A stretch of 64,000 bases of DNA from Nostoc sp. KVJ20 (GTDB lineage Bacteria > Cyanobacteriota > Cyanobacteriia > Cyanobacteriales > Nostocaceae), in contig NZ_KV757675.1 in assembly GCF_001712795.1 (NCBI RefSeq), forward strand, positions 1 through 64,000. Direction: 5' to 3'. This document shows, in pieces, positions 50,855-59,514 of this stretch; position 1 is the stretch's first letter; each line of letters starts with the position of its first letter. Under the pieces are notes generated by a model, which ran no database searches, was not told where the DNA came from, and saw only the letters and a program-made list of their open reading frames with translations. Made by a program: the position numbers and the translations under genes.

Positions 50855-51487
50855 ATGTATGAATATCGGAAGCTCACAGCAGAACAAAAAGCTGAACTAG
50901 TGAAATATCGCTTAAGCCAGGGTTATCCACCTCACTCTCCACCACATCCTGTACAAGATAAGCAATTTTATTTATTAACGGTAGCTTGTTACGAGCATCA
51001 GTGTCATATACACACTGAATCGCGTCGTCAGCAATTGCTAGATATGATTTTTGATAGGTTTGGTGGCAGTGGAAATGAAGATAGGAGCGCTTCATCGCTC
51101 ACTACGAACTTAACAATTGGTGCTTGGGTTGTTTTGCCTAATCACTATCATCTACTGGTTTATGTTGAAAATTTTGATGTATTAGGTGAATTATTTCGCA
51201 GAATACATGGTGCGCTTTCTCGACAGTGGAATATAGAGGACAATATTACTAAAAGAAAAATTTGGTATCGTTGGAGCGATCGCGCTATTCGCTCGGAAAG
51301 ACATTATTATACAACTATTAATTATATTCATTACAACGCAGTTAAACATGGTTTAGTCAAATCTCCTTACGATTGGGTTGAAAGTAGTGTTCACTGGTAT
51401 TTACAGGCTTGTGGACGGCAATGTCTGCGTGATTGTTGGACTCAATATCCAGTCCAAGATTATGGTAAAGATTGGGATAATTTTTAA
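50855..51487 (+). CDS. REP-associated tyrosine transposase (RAYT, Y1-Tnp)
   Basis: A 210-residue Y1 transposase of the TnpA-REP/RAYT family, related to IS200/IS605 TnpA. The HUH metal motif is HYH in VVLPNHYHLLVYVE, and the catalytic Tyr lies in the YYTTINYIHYNAVKHGLV region, which is a RAYT hallmark. RAYTs cut single-stranded REP palindromes and are thought to spread them. Matching REPs flank the gene on both sides and one lies within it. The ATG at 50855 is preferred; the upstream part of the long ORF is REP sequence. The family call is strong. Confidence 0.88.
   Translation: MYEYRKLTAEQKAELVKYRLSQGYPPHSPPHPVQDKQFYLLTVACYEHQCHIHTESRRQQLLDMIFDRFGGSGNEDRSASSLTTNLTIGAWVVLPNHYHLLVYVENFDVLGELFRRIHGALSRQWNIEDNITKRKIWYRWSDRAIRSERHYYTTINYIHYNAVKHGLVKSPYDWVESSVHWYLQACGRQCLRDCWTQYPVQDYGKDWDNF
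51083..51111. repeat. REP-like unit inside the RAYT coding sequence
   Basis: AGGAGCGCTTCATCGCTCAC then TACGAACTT resembles the flanking REP half AGGACTAAAGTCCTCACTAC then GAACTT. It is translated as residues ~77-86 (around DRSASSLTTN) without breaking the frame. Confidence 0.6.
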
Positions 51488-51490
51488 TGT

Positions 51491-51543
51491 TTGTAGTGAG
51501 GACTTTAGTCCTCAAAATCAGGGCTGAAGCCCTTACTACAAAC
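51491..51543. repeat. Paired REP-like palindromes downstream of the RAYT
   Basis: GTAGTGAGGACTTTAGTCCT, then GGGCTGAAGCCC and TTACTACAAAC in opposite orientation, form a REP doublet like that at 20131-20187. It begins 3 bp after the transposase stop codon. Confidence 0.8.
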
Positions 51544-51596
51544 TAAAAGTGTTAATTTTTTGTTACACTTGTATAAGTCCTACCTATATTACGAGC

Positions 51597-53819
51597 CTAT
51601 TTTTTATCAATATAGTTCTGCCACATCTGCTCATAAGCCTTTTCCATTTCACGGGTAAACTGTTTGCCATTCCACAACGGTGCTGTTTGCCGCGATGCTT
51701 TCAACTTCAGAGCGACTTGCTGACGTAAAGCCTCATCCTTCCCTAAGCGCACACCCCATTCTATATACTCTTCATCAGTCCAGGCAATACCTTCTGTGAT
51801 ACCCGCATTCACCATCATGGTGTAGCTATTACGTGCCGCAAACTGTTCACCGACTCGCGTCACCAAGGGAATACCCATCCACAATGTTTCTAAGGTTGTT
51901 GTCGCTCCGTTGTAGGGAAATGTATCTAATACAATATCAGCAATGCCTAAATTAGCACGATGAACTGACTCTGAATAGACTATTGGTAAAAACCTTAGCC
52001 GCGAACAATCTACACCTTCTTCTTCGGCAATTTGGTAAAAGAAGCGTTTAATTGTTTCCTGCTCACCAAGTCCCTTAATCAAAAAGTAGCTGTTAGGTAC
52101 TTGTTTGATAATTTGCATTTGCCACTTTGTCGTTTCTGGATGGCGTTTATATCCTCTTTGGGCGCTGAGATATACAACGGCATCCATAGGAATATCTAAG
52201 TCATCGCGGCGGAGAGTTGGGACACCAACTTCAAAACCATCTACTGCTATGTAAGTTTGAGGTAATCGCCAGATTTTCTCTGTATAGTAATTTTGTGCAT
52301 CATTTGGTAAAACATAAGGATCTGCAATAAAGTAATCAATTGCAGGTATGCCTGATGCATCCCACCCCAGCCAAGTAACTTGAATCGGGGCTGGCTTGAG
52401 TGCCATCACTTCACAAGTAATATCTAGAGTGACGCTATCAAGGTCAATTAAAATATCAATTTCATCTTGATATATCTGGTCAGCAATATCTAGACCATTC
52501 ATACCTAATTGACGAGCTTTTCCTGCCTGACTTAGATACCATTCTTGGAGATAGTCATTTACTAATTTGTAGTTAACGAAATAAGTATGAATATCAAATT
52601 TATCTCGATCGTGATGTTGAAACAACCAGCGAGCTAGCCAACCAACAGAATGACTCCTTAAAGCGTAAGAGATATAACCAATTTTTAACTTTTTCGGGTG
52701 GTGTGTTAAATATTGATTATTAATAATTTGACGATTATAGTTTTTTCCTTCTGATTCAGCAAGCTTTTTAATATAATTATTAAAAATCTCAGCTACCTGA
52801 TTATGAATAGTTCGAAATTCAGCAGGAGCATCTTTAATGTGAGGTATCGCAAAAGATGGCGAAAGCAACCGTAATATTCTTCCTTCTTCTAAAGGAATTC
52901 GTTCAGCTTTAATAAACTGTTGAAATACAGTTTCTAACTCTTCAAAAGTTGTACATATCTCTTGCCAATATCCCCCTGCTGACATTAGGCCCCTTAACAG
53001 CAAATGGAGTGCAAAAATTTTATCAGCCAAGCCTTCTGATAAGGAATAACACAATCTAGCTGTCTCTATGCCTTGAGAATAATTATGATCATCTTGATAA
53101 AAAGTTGCTAAATGCCGCAAAACTTCTACATTATTTGGCTCTAATCGTAAATGTAATTCTAGTAGAGATGCTGCTAGTAAAGGTCGCCGAAAAGTATGGC
53201 CTATTTCCAAAGCAGCAGGAAGCAGTATAGAGAAGCATTGATGAGGATCAGAGAAATAAGGCAGACTAGCTTCTATTAAATTTAGATTAATTGGATGTAA
53301 GGGAATAGTATTTAAAACTTCTTTTAAAACTTGGATTAATAATTCGATATCGATTTCTATATTTTCTTTTGCTTTTAAGCTTTCAATTAATCCCCACTCA
53401 TTCAAATCATCAATCTCTTCAAATTTTTGCAACTTGATACAAAGCATAAGAATTTGAAGCAAATTATTTATATAACTAGGATTAATTTCGCGCATGTGCT
53501 GGCGAATTAACCAAGCTAGAGAATATTCTGCCAGAGTTTCACGTCTTTTAGCTTCTATTTGTAAAATTTGAAATAGTTCATTTGTCCAAATTTGTAACTC
53601 TTCTTCGTCTGCCTCGGTCATTGGCAGCATCCAAGTCATTTGAGCTTCTGCTTCTTGCCCTTGTAATAGTAATATCAATCCTAAATGCCAATAATATGAA
53701 ATAGTGTTTGGATCTATTTCTATTGCTTGCTCATATAATTTTGATGCTTGCAAATAGTTTTCTTTAAGGAAATATTCTTCAGCCTGATTTTGCCAATTAT
53801 ATGTATTAGTAATCATCAT
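51597..53819 (-). CDS. SPINDLY-type O-GlcNAc transferase-like protein with N-terminal TPR
   Basis: A 740-residue GT41-like protein. The TPR module at residues ~10-80 (ASKLYEQAIEIDPNTISYYWHLGLILLLQ, then IEAKRRETLAEYSLAWLI) is close to the C-terminal TPR of the FkbM protein at 44073. A helical region follows (80-370). The catalytic part begins LKIGYISYALRSHSVGWLARWLF and includes QVTWLGWDASGIPAIDYFIADPYVLP, AQRGYKRHPETTKW and DTFPYNGATTTLETLWMGIPLVT. It should glycosylate proteins in the cytoplasm. The start is one of two ATGs at 53819 and 53816. It is 189 bp downstream of pilA on the same strand. Confidence 0.84.
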   Translation of the reverse strand: MMITNTYNWQNQAEEYFLKENYLQASKLYEQAIEIDPNTISYYWHLGLILLLQGQEAEAQMTWMLPMTEADEEELQIWTNELFQILQIEAKRRETLAEYSLAWLIRQHMREINPSYINNLLQILMLCIKLQKFEEIDDLNEWGLIESLKAKENIEIDIELLIQVLKEVLNTIPLHPINLNLIEASLPYFSDPHQCFSILLPAALEIGHTFRRPLLAASLLELHLRLEPNNVEVLRHLATFYQDDHNYSQGIETARLCYSLSEGLADKIFALHLLLRGLMSAGGYWQEICTTFEELETVFQQFIKAERIPLEEGRILRLLSPSFAIPHIKDAPAEFRTIHNQVAEIFNNYIKKLAESEGKNYNRQIINNQYLTHHPKKLKIGYISYALRSHSVGWLARWLFQHHDRDKFDIHTYFVNYKLVNDYLQEWYLSQAGKARQLGMNGLDIADQIYQDEIDILIDLDSVTLDITCEVMALKPAPIQVTWLGWDASGIPAIDYFIADPYVLPNDAQNYYTEKIWRLPQTYIAVDGFEVGVPTLRRDDLDIPMDAVVYLSAQRGYKRHPETTKWQMQIIKQVPNSYFLIKGLGEQETIKRFFYQIAEEEGVDCSRLRFLPIVYSESVHRANLGIADIVLDTFPYNGATTTLETLWMGIPLVTRVGEQFAARNSYTMMVNAGITEGIAWTDEEYIEWGVRLGKDEALRQQVALKLKASRQTAPLWNGKQFTREMEKAYEQMWQNYIDKK

Positions 53820-54007
53820 AATTTTTGTGGAAAAGTGTAGGGGCAAGATATTGTGAATGACTCACGTAATGGAAATAAAGTGGATAGAATAATCTACCCA
53901 CTTTGAAAAATACCTAATTTAGTTCAATACAAACTACGTGAAGAATTAATTTTGCTATGCAGCGGTTTAGACAAACTATATTCTCATGTAGTAAGTCCCT
54001 TCTCTAC

Positions 54008-54556
54008 TTATTTCAAAGCGGTGTAGTTAGTGGGGCAACTAGTGGGATCAGTTATCGCATCTGAACCATCTGCACCACCGTTAACTCTTGCTTTGTCGGC
54101 TTCACATAAAATAGCTACAGTAGTAGCTTCACTAGTACCAGATTGAACTGCCACACCCACACCGCCGACATAAGTCTTGAGAGGTGCAAGGTTAACGACT
54201 GTACTTGCTTGGTTGGTTACTATGCTAGCACCAGCACCACCACCAGCAATTTTATATATGTAATTTGTGGTTTGTGTTGCAATACCAAGACCTAAACTAC
54301 CAAAATCAGCTTGAGACGCAAATGCATTTTTTTCTAAGTAAAATGCTTGTTGGGCGCGGTTCATTGAACCTATGTAGGTTTTAGATTCTGACTGCTTGGC
54401 TTTGTTAGCTTGGTTCAAGAAAGAAGGTAGAGCGATCGCAGACAAAATACCGATGATGATAATTACTACTAGTAATTCAATAAGTGTAAAACCCTCATTT
54501 TCATTCTTTTTGTTGAGGATGTGTTGGAGAAACTTGGCTTTTAATTCGGTTTTCAT
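54008..54556 (-). CDS. pilA: Type IV pilin (PilA-like)
   Basis: A 182-residue prepilin. A 21-residue leader ends at the prepilin peptidase site in NEGFTLIELLVVIIIIGILS, with Glu at +5. The mature protein has the N-terminal hydrophobic helix, then QANKAKQSESKTYIGSMNRAQQAFYLE, as in cyanobacterial major pilins, and a C-terminal disulfide pair (CEADK...SCPTN). Pilins form fibres for motility, adhesion and DNA uptake. AGGAAA lies 6 bases before the ATG at 54556; the longer frame upstream is rejected. It precedes the SPINDLY-type gene, so pilin glycosylation is a reasonable hypothesis. Major versus minor pilin cannot be decided. Confidence 0.88.
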   Translation of the reverse strand: MKTELKAKFLQHILNKKNENEGFTLIELLVVIIIIGILSAIALPSFLNQANKAKQSESKTYIGSMNRAQQAFYLEKNAFASQADFGSLGLGIATQTTNYIYKIAGGGAGASIVTNQASTVVNLAPLKTYVGGVGVAVQSGTSEATTVAILCEADKARVNGGADGSDAITDPTSCPTNYTALK

Positions 54557-54967
54557 AAGTGTTTTCCTGGGGTAGGAAGTGGTTGGGTGTTCTAGATGTA
54601 ACTTACCCAAGTGCGATCGCTTTCCTATCACCTTCAGAAAATAAAGTTTGGGGAGATACAGTCACACAATTCAGAATCCTTGTATTCCAAATTGCACAAA
54701 CATACTGAGCCAATGGTATTGACCAAGGGCGAGATTCTCAACTTCGTTTGTAAGAGTGCCTTATTCAAACTCAGGTGGCCACAGTTCTGGTATTGCCAGT
54801 TCCCAAGAAAACTTTTAGCGGTTAAGAGTATCTTTGACAAGTATTGAGCGCATAGTACCGTAGGCATTTGGCGTAGGCTGCCCTTAGACATCGCTTACCA
54901 TCTGCCATAGCCAATCGTAAATTGTTATGCTATATTAAGCGTAGTCGTTATGAGTTTATATATTGTC
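54557..54967. other. Divergent promoter region of pilA and NTRC gene
   Basis: 411 bp with no gene; short frames here are not convincing. It contains a dispersed repeat with GGCGTAGGCTGCCCTTAGAC (54870-54889). The pilA leader holds the AGGAAA ribosome site. No known operator is recognised. Confidence 0.5.
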
Positions 54968-56338
54968 ATGACTAACCCAACTGTAGAAAACTTGGTAATT
55001 ATCGGTTCTGGGCCAGCAGGCTACACAGCCGCCATATATGCCGGACGCGCTAACCTTAAACCCGTTGTATTTGAAGGTTTCCAAGCCGGGGGATTACCTG
55101 GTGGGCAATTAATGACAACGACGGAAGTTGAAAATTTTCCGGGATTTCCTAAAGGAATTACTGGGCCCGAACTGATGGATCAGATGAAGGCGCAGGCGGA
55201 GCGCTGGGGGGCTGAACTATATACTGAAGATGTTATATCAGTTGACTTGAGTCAGCGTCCATTTACAGTGCGATCACAAGAAAGGGAAATAAAAACCAAC
55301 AGCATCGTCATTGCTACTGGTGCAACAGCAAAGCGTTTAGGTTTACCCAGCGAACACGAATTTTGGAGTCGGGGTATCTCTGCTTGTGCAATTTGCGATG
55401 GTGCGACACCAATTTTCCACGGTGCAGAATTGGCTGTGATTGGTGCTGGCGACTCGGCGGCGGAAGAGTCAATTTACCTCACCAAATATGGTTCCAAGGT
55501 AAATATGTTGGTACGCACCGATAAGATGCGTGCTTCTAAAGCCATGCAAGACAGGGTTTTGAGCAACCCGAAAATCCAGGTGCATTGGAACACAGAAGCC
55601 GTGGATATCTTCGGTAGCGATCGCATGGAAGGGGTGAAAGTCCGCAATACTAAAACTGGTGAAGAGAGCAAACTGGACGCTAAGGGTTTATTCTACGCCG
55701 TTGGTCATACTCCCAATACCTCTCTATTTAAAGGGCAATTAGAACTGGATGAGGTGGGTTACGTTGTCACCAAGCACGGTACTGTAGAAACCAGTGTAGA
55801 AGGCGTTTTTGCCGCTGGCGACGTCCAAGATCATGAGTTTCGGCAAGCAATTACGGCTGCTGGTACTGGCTGTATGGCAGCGATGTTGGCAGAACGTTGG
55901 TTGTCATCCAGTGGCTTGATTCAAGAATTCCATCAACAGCTAGAAACAGCAGACAATGAATTAGAAAATCAGCCAGCCAAAAAGACTGAAGCCGAGGAAG
56001 AAGCTGGATTTAACTTGGATGGGACGCGCCATGAGGGAGGTTATGCTTTACGGAAATTGTTCCATGAAAGCGATCGCTTACTCCTTGTTAAATACGTTTC
56101 TCCTGGTTGTGGCCCTTGTCATACTCTGAAGCCAATTTTAAATAAAGTGGTGGATGAATTTGATAGCAAAATTCACTTTGTGGAAATTGACATCGACAAA
56201 GACCGAGATATAGCTGAAAATGCTGGTGTGACAGGAACGCCAACGGTTCAATTGTTCAAAAATAAGGAACTGGTGAAGGAAGTCAAAGGTGTGAAGCAAA
56301 AGAGCGAATACCGCCAGCTGATTGAAAGTAGTCTGTAA
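54968..56338 (+). CDS. NADPH thioredoxin reductase-thioredoxin fusion (NTRC)
   Basis: A 456-residue fusion. Residues 1-310 are thioredoxin reductase: GSGPAGYTAAIYAGRANLKP binds FAD, ACAICDGATPIF holds the CxxC redox pair, GAGDSAAEESIYLTKYGSKV binds NADPH and GVFAAGDVQDHEFRQAITAAG is the C-terminal FAD segment. A linker leads to a thioredoxin domain with SPGCGPCHTLKPIL (CGPC) at about residue 380. NTRC is found in plastids and cyanobacteria and reduces 2-Cys peroxiredoxins with NADPH, also controlling photosynthesis in low light. ATG 54968 is chosen; ATG 54950 is six codons upstream. The call is secure. Confidence 0.92.
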   Translation: MTNPTVENLVIIGSGPAGYTAAIYAGRANLKPVVFEGFQAGGLPGGQLMTTTEVENFPGFPKGITGPELMDQMKAQAERWGAELYTEDVISVDLSQRPFTVRSQEREIKTNSIVIATGATAKRLGLPSEHEFWSRGISACAICDGATPIFHGAELAVIGAGDSAAEESIYLTKYGSKVNMLVRTDKMRASKAMQDRVLSNPKIQVHWNTEAVDIFGSDRMEGVKVRNTKTGEESKLDAKGLFYAVGHTPNTSLFKGQLELDEVGYVVTKHGTVETSVEGVFAAGDVQDHEFRQAITAAGTGCMAAMLAERWLSSSGLIQEFHQQLETADNELENQPAKKTEAEEEAGFNLDGTRHEGGYALRKLFHESDRLLLVKYVSPGCGPCHTLKPILNKVVDEFDSKIHFVEIDIDKDRDIAENAGVTGTPTVQLFKNKELVKEVKGVKQKSEYRQLIESSL

Positions 56339-56401
56339 GAGAATGGGGAGTGGGGAATGGGGAATAGTAAAAAATCATTGACAGTTACTAATTCTCAATA
56401 C

Positions 56402-56814
56402 TCACCCCCCAACATCGCAAACTAACCTGTTAAATAAAGATACAGAAATAATCGTTGTATTGACCAAAGTTTGCGCCTGATTAAAATCAGAATCACCCGT
56501 AATCAAGAAATCTGCTTCTGCTGCTATAGCACAAGCTAAAAACTTTGCATCTTTTCTATCTCTGGAAAATCAACTTCAAAATTGACATCAATTAGCGTTA
56601 GAAATGTATCGATAATTTCAAACCATTCACCTCTCACCTCATCTGTCAACTTAAATTTGCTTCGGCTTAAGACTTCTTTATATTCCACAATAATTTCTTC
56701 AGAAGCTATCCATTGCCAATCTGGATTATCAAAAATAAACTGAATAACATCTCTTGGTACTCTACCCTTAAGTACAGCAGAAACTAAAAAATTCGTGTCA
56801 AGAACAACTTTCAT
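56402..56814 (-). pseudogene. PIN-domain toxin gene with a frameshift
   Basis: The first 82 codons encode a PIN ribonuclease start: MKVVLDTNFLVSAVLKGRVP with the first catalytic Asp, then SEEIIVEYKEVLSRSKF. After DVNFEVDFP the frame shifts: the reading frame as found ends at 56536, but the -1 frame continues with RDRKDAKFLACAIAAEADFL and TGDSDF, which are the remaining PIN catalytic aspartates, and ends at 56402. One lost base near 56573 explains this. The toxin is therefore probably inactive unless frameshifting restores it. It overlaps the antitoxin start by ATGA. Confidence 0.75.
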
Positions 56815-57050
56815 TCCCCGCGTTGGTAAGCTTCAATTTCTGCTGATATTTCTGCTTCTGTAATATCTTGTAATCCTGGTAGCGACTGTGTTTTACCAAA
56901 TAAATCTCTCAGTTTTTTACTAATTTCTGCTCTTGGATTATTCTCAGCTAAGATAATTATTTCTACTCTTTGTCCTACCTGAAAAGGTAAATCAGATAAT
57001 ATTACTTGACTTGGATCTTTAATGGTGATGTATTTTTTGTAAGCGTTCAT
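56811..57050 (-). CDS. Antitoxin partner of the PIN toxin
   Basis: A 79-residue VapB/AbrB-like antitoxin. The N-terminal beta strands (YKKYITIKDPSQVILSDLPF) lead to GQRVEIIILAENN and an acidic C-terminal helix (EAEISAEIEAYQRGE). Such proteins bind their own promoter and the toxin. The stop overlaps the toxin ATG (ATGA), a classical coupled pair. With the toxin frameshifted, this gene may persist as an orphan or as protection against other toxins. Confidence 0.75.
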   Translation of the reverse strand: MNAYKKYITIKDPSQVILSDLPFQVGQRVEIIILAENNPRAEISKKLRDLFGKTQSLPGLQDITEAEISAEIEAYQRGE

Positions 57051-57277
57051 AATTCCTCCATTAACTTGGTCTTTCTCTACTTAAGATAATTAAATTTTGT
57101 GGTGACAACGGCTGGTAATTTATTTCTAGCAAAAATAAGGCATAATCTCACCTCTTCCTCAGTCTAGCTCTGTATCCACCGCCAAGCAGTCGGAGTTTTA
57201 TTCAAGATGTTTACGCAAATCCCCTATCTAATATGTAAAATAGTCAGCGTATCAAGCTTTGCTCCAGGCGATCGCAC

Positions 57278-58174
57278 ATGGCCATTACAAAACGGCGACT
57301 ACCGACATTTTTACAGTTTGGCAAAAGTCTCAATCTTTCCCAAAAACTCATGCTCATCGGGTTAGCCATTACCCTATTTTTCATCTTCCTGGCATTCTTA
57401 GCTCCCGTATTCCAGGCTTGGGGATGGCTGCAAAACCCTAAAGATTTTCTCTCTAATCCAATTCACGAGCCACCCTCAGCTAAATATTGGTTTGGTACTA
57501 GTCGCCTGGGTTATGATGTGTTCTCCCGGACATTGTTCGGCGCTCAAGCTGCTTTGCAGGTGGTAATTTTGGCAACGGCGCTGAGTATGATTATCGGTGT
57601 ACCTTTGGGGATGCTGAGTGGTTATCTCGGCGGGAAATTGGATAAAGTGTTGCTGTTTATCATGGATAGCATCTACACTCTACCAGGGCTACTGCTGTCT
57701 GTGACGCTGGCCTTTGTGGTAGGGCGGGGAATATTAAATGCAGCGATCGCTATTAGCATTGCTTACATTCCCCAATATTACCGCGTTGTTCGCAACCACA
57801 CCGTGAGTGTTAAAACTGAAGTGTTTATCGAAGCTGCTCAAGCAATGGGCGCTTCAACTTGGGTTGTGCTTTCTCGTTACCTGTTTTTCAACGTCATTCA
57901 AAGCGTACCCGTCCTATTTACACTCAACGCCGCTGATGCAATTTTGGTGTTGGGCGGGTTGGGTTTTTTGGGGCTAGGACTTCCCGAAGAAGTACCAGAA
58001 TGGGGACATGATTTAAAACAAGCCCTAGAAGCTCTACCTACTGGCATTTGGTGGACTACACTTTTCCCCGGTTTAACCATGACATTCATGGTGGTAGGGT
58101 TATCACTACTTGGTGAGGGGTTAAATGAATTTGTCAATCCCCGTTTACGGAGAGAAAATAGAATCCGAAAGTAG
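57278..58174 (+). CDS. Peptide ABC transporter permease (DppC/OppC-like)
   Basis: A 298-residue inner membrane permease with six spans. FGTSRLGYDVFSRTLFGAQ follows the first span, as in DppC/OppC. LGGKLDKVLLFIMDSIYTLPGLLL and the EAA loop EAAQAMGASTWVVLSRYLFFNVIQ (contact with the ATPase) are clear. It should carry oligopeptides, nickel or similar. Its DppB, ATPase and binding-protein partners are not adjacent, as is frequent in cyanobacteria. Start at ATG 57278 after GGCGATCGCAC. Confidence 0.88.
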   Translation: MAITKRRLPTFLQFGKSLNLSQKLMLIGLAITLFFIFLAFLAPVFQAWGWLQNPKDFLSNPIHEPPSAKYWFGTSRLGYDVFSRTLFGAQAALQVVILATALSMIIGVPLGMLSGYLGGKLDKVLLFIMDSIYTLPGLLLSVTLAFVVGRGILNAAIAISIAYIPQYYRVVRNHTVSVKTEVFIEAAQAMGASTWVVLSRYLFFNVIQSVPVLFTLNAADAILVLGGLGFLGLGLPEEVPEWGHDLKQALEALPTGIWWTTLFPGLTMTFMVVGLSLLGEGLNEFVNPRLRRENRIRK

Positions 58175-58269
58175 TCATTTGGTCATTAGTCATTAGCAAA
58201 AGACGAAGGACAAGGAACAAATGACCAATGACAAATGACAAATGACCAATAAACAATAGAGAGATTTGT

Positions 58270-58473
58270 ATGAAAGATAATCTAACGTTAATTGCTGCCG
58301 CTACTGGCGGGTTTATGCTTTCCGTTGCCCTTGCTGGTATCTTAAGAGGTACTCCAGTTACAGCTTGGCAGGAGCAATCGAGTTTCCGTACCAAGACTGT
58401 TGCTGATTTACGACTCGCACCCAATAAGACAGAAAATTTAGAATTTTTTCGTGCCAAAATCCTAAAACCCTGA
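58270..58473 (+). CDS. Small secreted or membrane protein, 67 aa
   Basis: A 67-residue hypothetical protein with one hydrophobic N-terminal segment (LTLIAAATGGFMLSVALAGIL) and a basic, polar C terminus (FRTKTVADLRLAPNKTENLEFF). It could be a membrane anchor or an uncleaved signal protein. I do not recognise the family. The ATG is preceded by GAGAGAT. It is followed by an STRR. Confidence 0.5.
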   Translation: MKDNLTLIAAATGGFMLSVALAGILRGTPVTAWQEQSSFRTKTVADLRLAPNKTENLEFFRAKILKP

Positions 58474-58497
58474 CAAATTGTTGATTTTGAACTGGAG

Positions 58498-58626
58498 AAT
58501 GGGGAATAGGGAATAGGGAATAGGGAATAGGGAATAGGAAATAGCTGTTAACCAATTACCAATGCCCAATGCCCAATGCCCAATGCCCAATGCCCAATAA
58601 AAAATGACAAATGACAAATGACAAAT
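58498..58626. repeat. STRR block reaching the ROK gene start
   Basis: GGGAATA heptamers, then CAATGCC heptamers, then ATGACAA heptamers with ATGs at 58604, 58611, 58618 and 58625. The ATG at 58618 opens the ROK kinase frame, as an ATGACCA array does for cruG. Confidence 0.8.
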
Positions 58627-59511
58627 GAAGTAATTGGCATTGATGTAGGGGGAACAGCAATTAAGTTGGGGCGTTTTGCAGATGATGGTACTTGTCTGCA
58701 ATCTTTGACTGTGGCGGCTCCTCAACCAACAATGCCGGAGGCGGTGCTGGCGGTGATCTTAGATGCGATCGCACAAATTGATCCAGATAATCAAGCTGTG
58801 GCTATTGGTGTGGGTACTCCTGGCCCATCCGATGCGGCACAACGCATTGCCAAAATCGCCATTAACTTACCTGGATGGATCGATGTGCCTTTAGCAGACT
58901 GGTTAGAAGCTAAAACTGGCAAACCCACTGCGATCGCTAATGATGCTAATTGCGCTCTTTTGGGAGAGGCTTGGCTAGGAGCCGGTCGTCACTTTCAAAA
59001 TCTGATTCTGCTAACTTTAGGTACTGGGGTTGGTGGCGCAATTATCCTCGATGGCAAACTATTTATTGGACATCAAGGAGCCGCCGGAGAATTGGGTTTA
59101 ATTTCACTCAACCCTGATGGGCCAATTTGTAATAGTGGCAATCAAGGCTCTTTGGAACAATATGCCTGTGCTACTGCAATTCGCCGCCGCACTCTCAAGG
59201 AACCCATCGAATTAGGTGTTCTTGCCCAACAAGGAGATACCGGAGCATTGACTTTTTGGCAAGAATATGGTAAGTATTTGGGAATTGGTTTGACGAGTTT
59301 GATTTATGTACTCACACCACAAGCGATCGTGATTGGTGGGGGTATCAGTGGCAGCTTTGAGTTTTTCTTACCAGGTGTGAAGGCAGAAATTGAGAAGCGA
59401 GTGCAGCCTTTATCACGAGTGGATTTACAAATATTACCAGCAGAGTTAGGCAATTTTGCGGGGATGGTAGGTGCAGCAAAGTTGGCATGGCAACGCTATT
59501 CGGAATGTTAG
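58618..59511 (+). CDS. ROK-family sugar kinase
   Basis: A 297-residue ROK (repressor, ORF, kinase) protein without a DNA-binding domain, so a glucokinase-like enzyme. The phosphate loop is GIDVGGTAIKLGRF, the catalytic Asp lies in IANDANCALLGEAW and LGTGVGGAIILDGKLFIGHQGAAGELG is the adenosine and sugar site. The zinc motif of most ROK proteins (CGCGxxGCxE) appears as CNSGNQGSLE with two of three Cys replaced by Ser. The start codon lies in a heptamer repeat. The following gene begins 3 bp after its stop. Confidence 0.87.
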   Translation: MTNEVIGIDVGGTAIKLGRFADDGTCLQSLTVAAPQPTMPEAVLAVILDAIAQIDPDNQAVAIGVGTPGPSDAAQRIAKIAINLPGWIDVPLADWLEAKTGKPTAIANDANCALLGEAWLGAGRHFQNLILLTLGTGVGGAIILDGKLFIGHQGAAGELGLISLNPDGPICNSGNQGSLEQYACATAIRRRTLKEPIELGVLAQQGDTGALTFWQEYGKYLGIGLTSLIYVLTPQAIVIGGGISGSFEFFLPGVKAEIEKRVQPLSRVDLQILPAELGNFAGMVGAAKLAWQRYSEC

Positions 59512-59514
59512 ATT

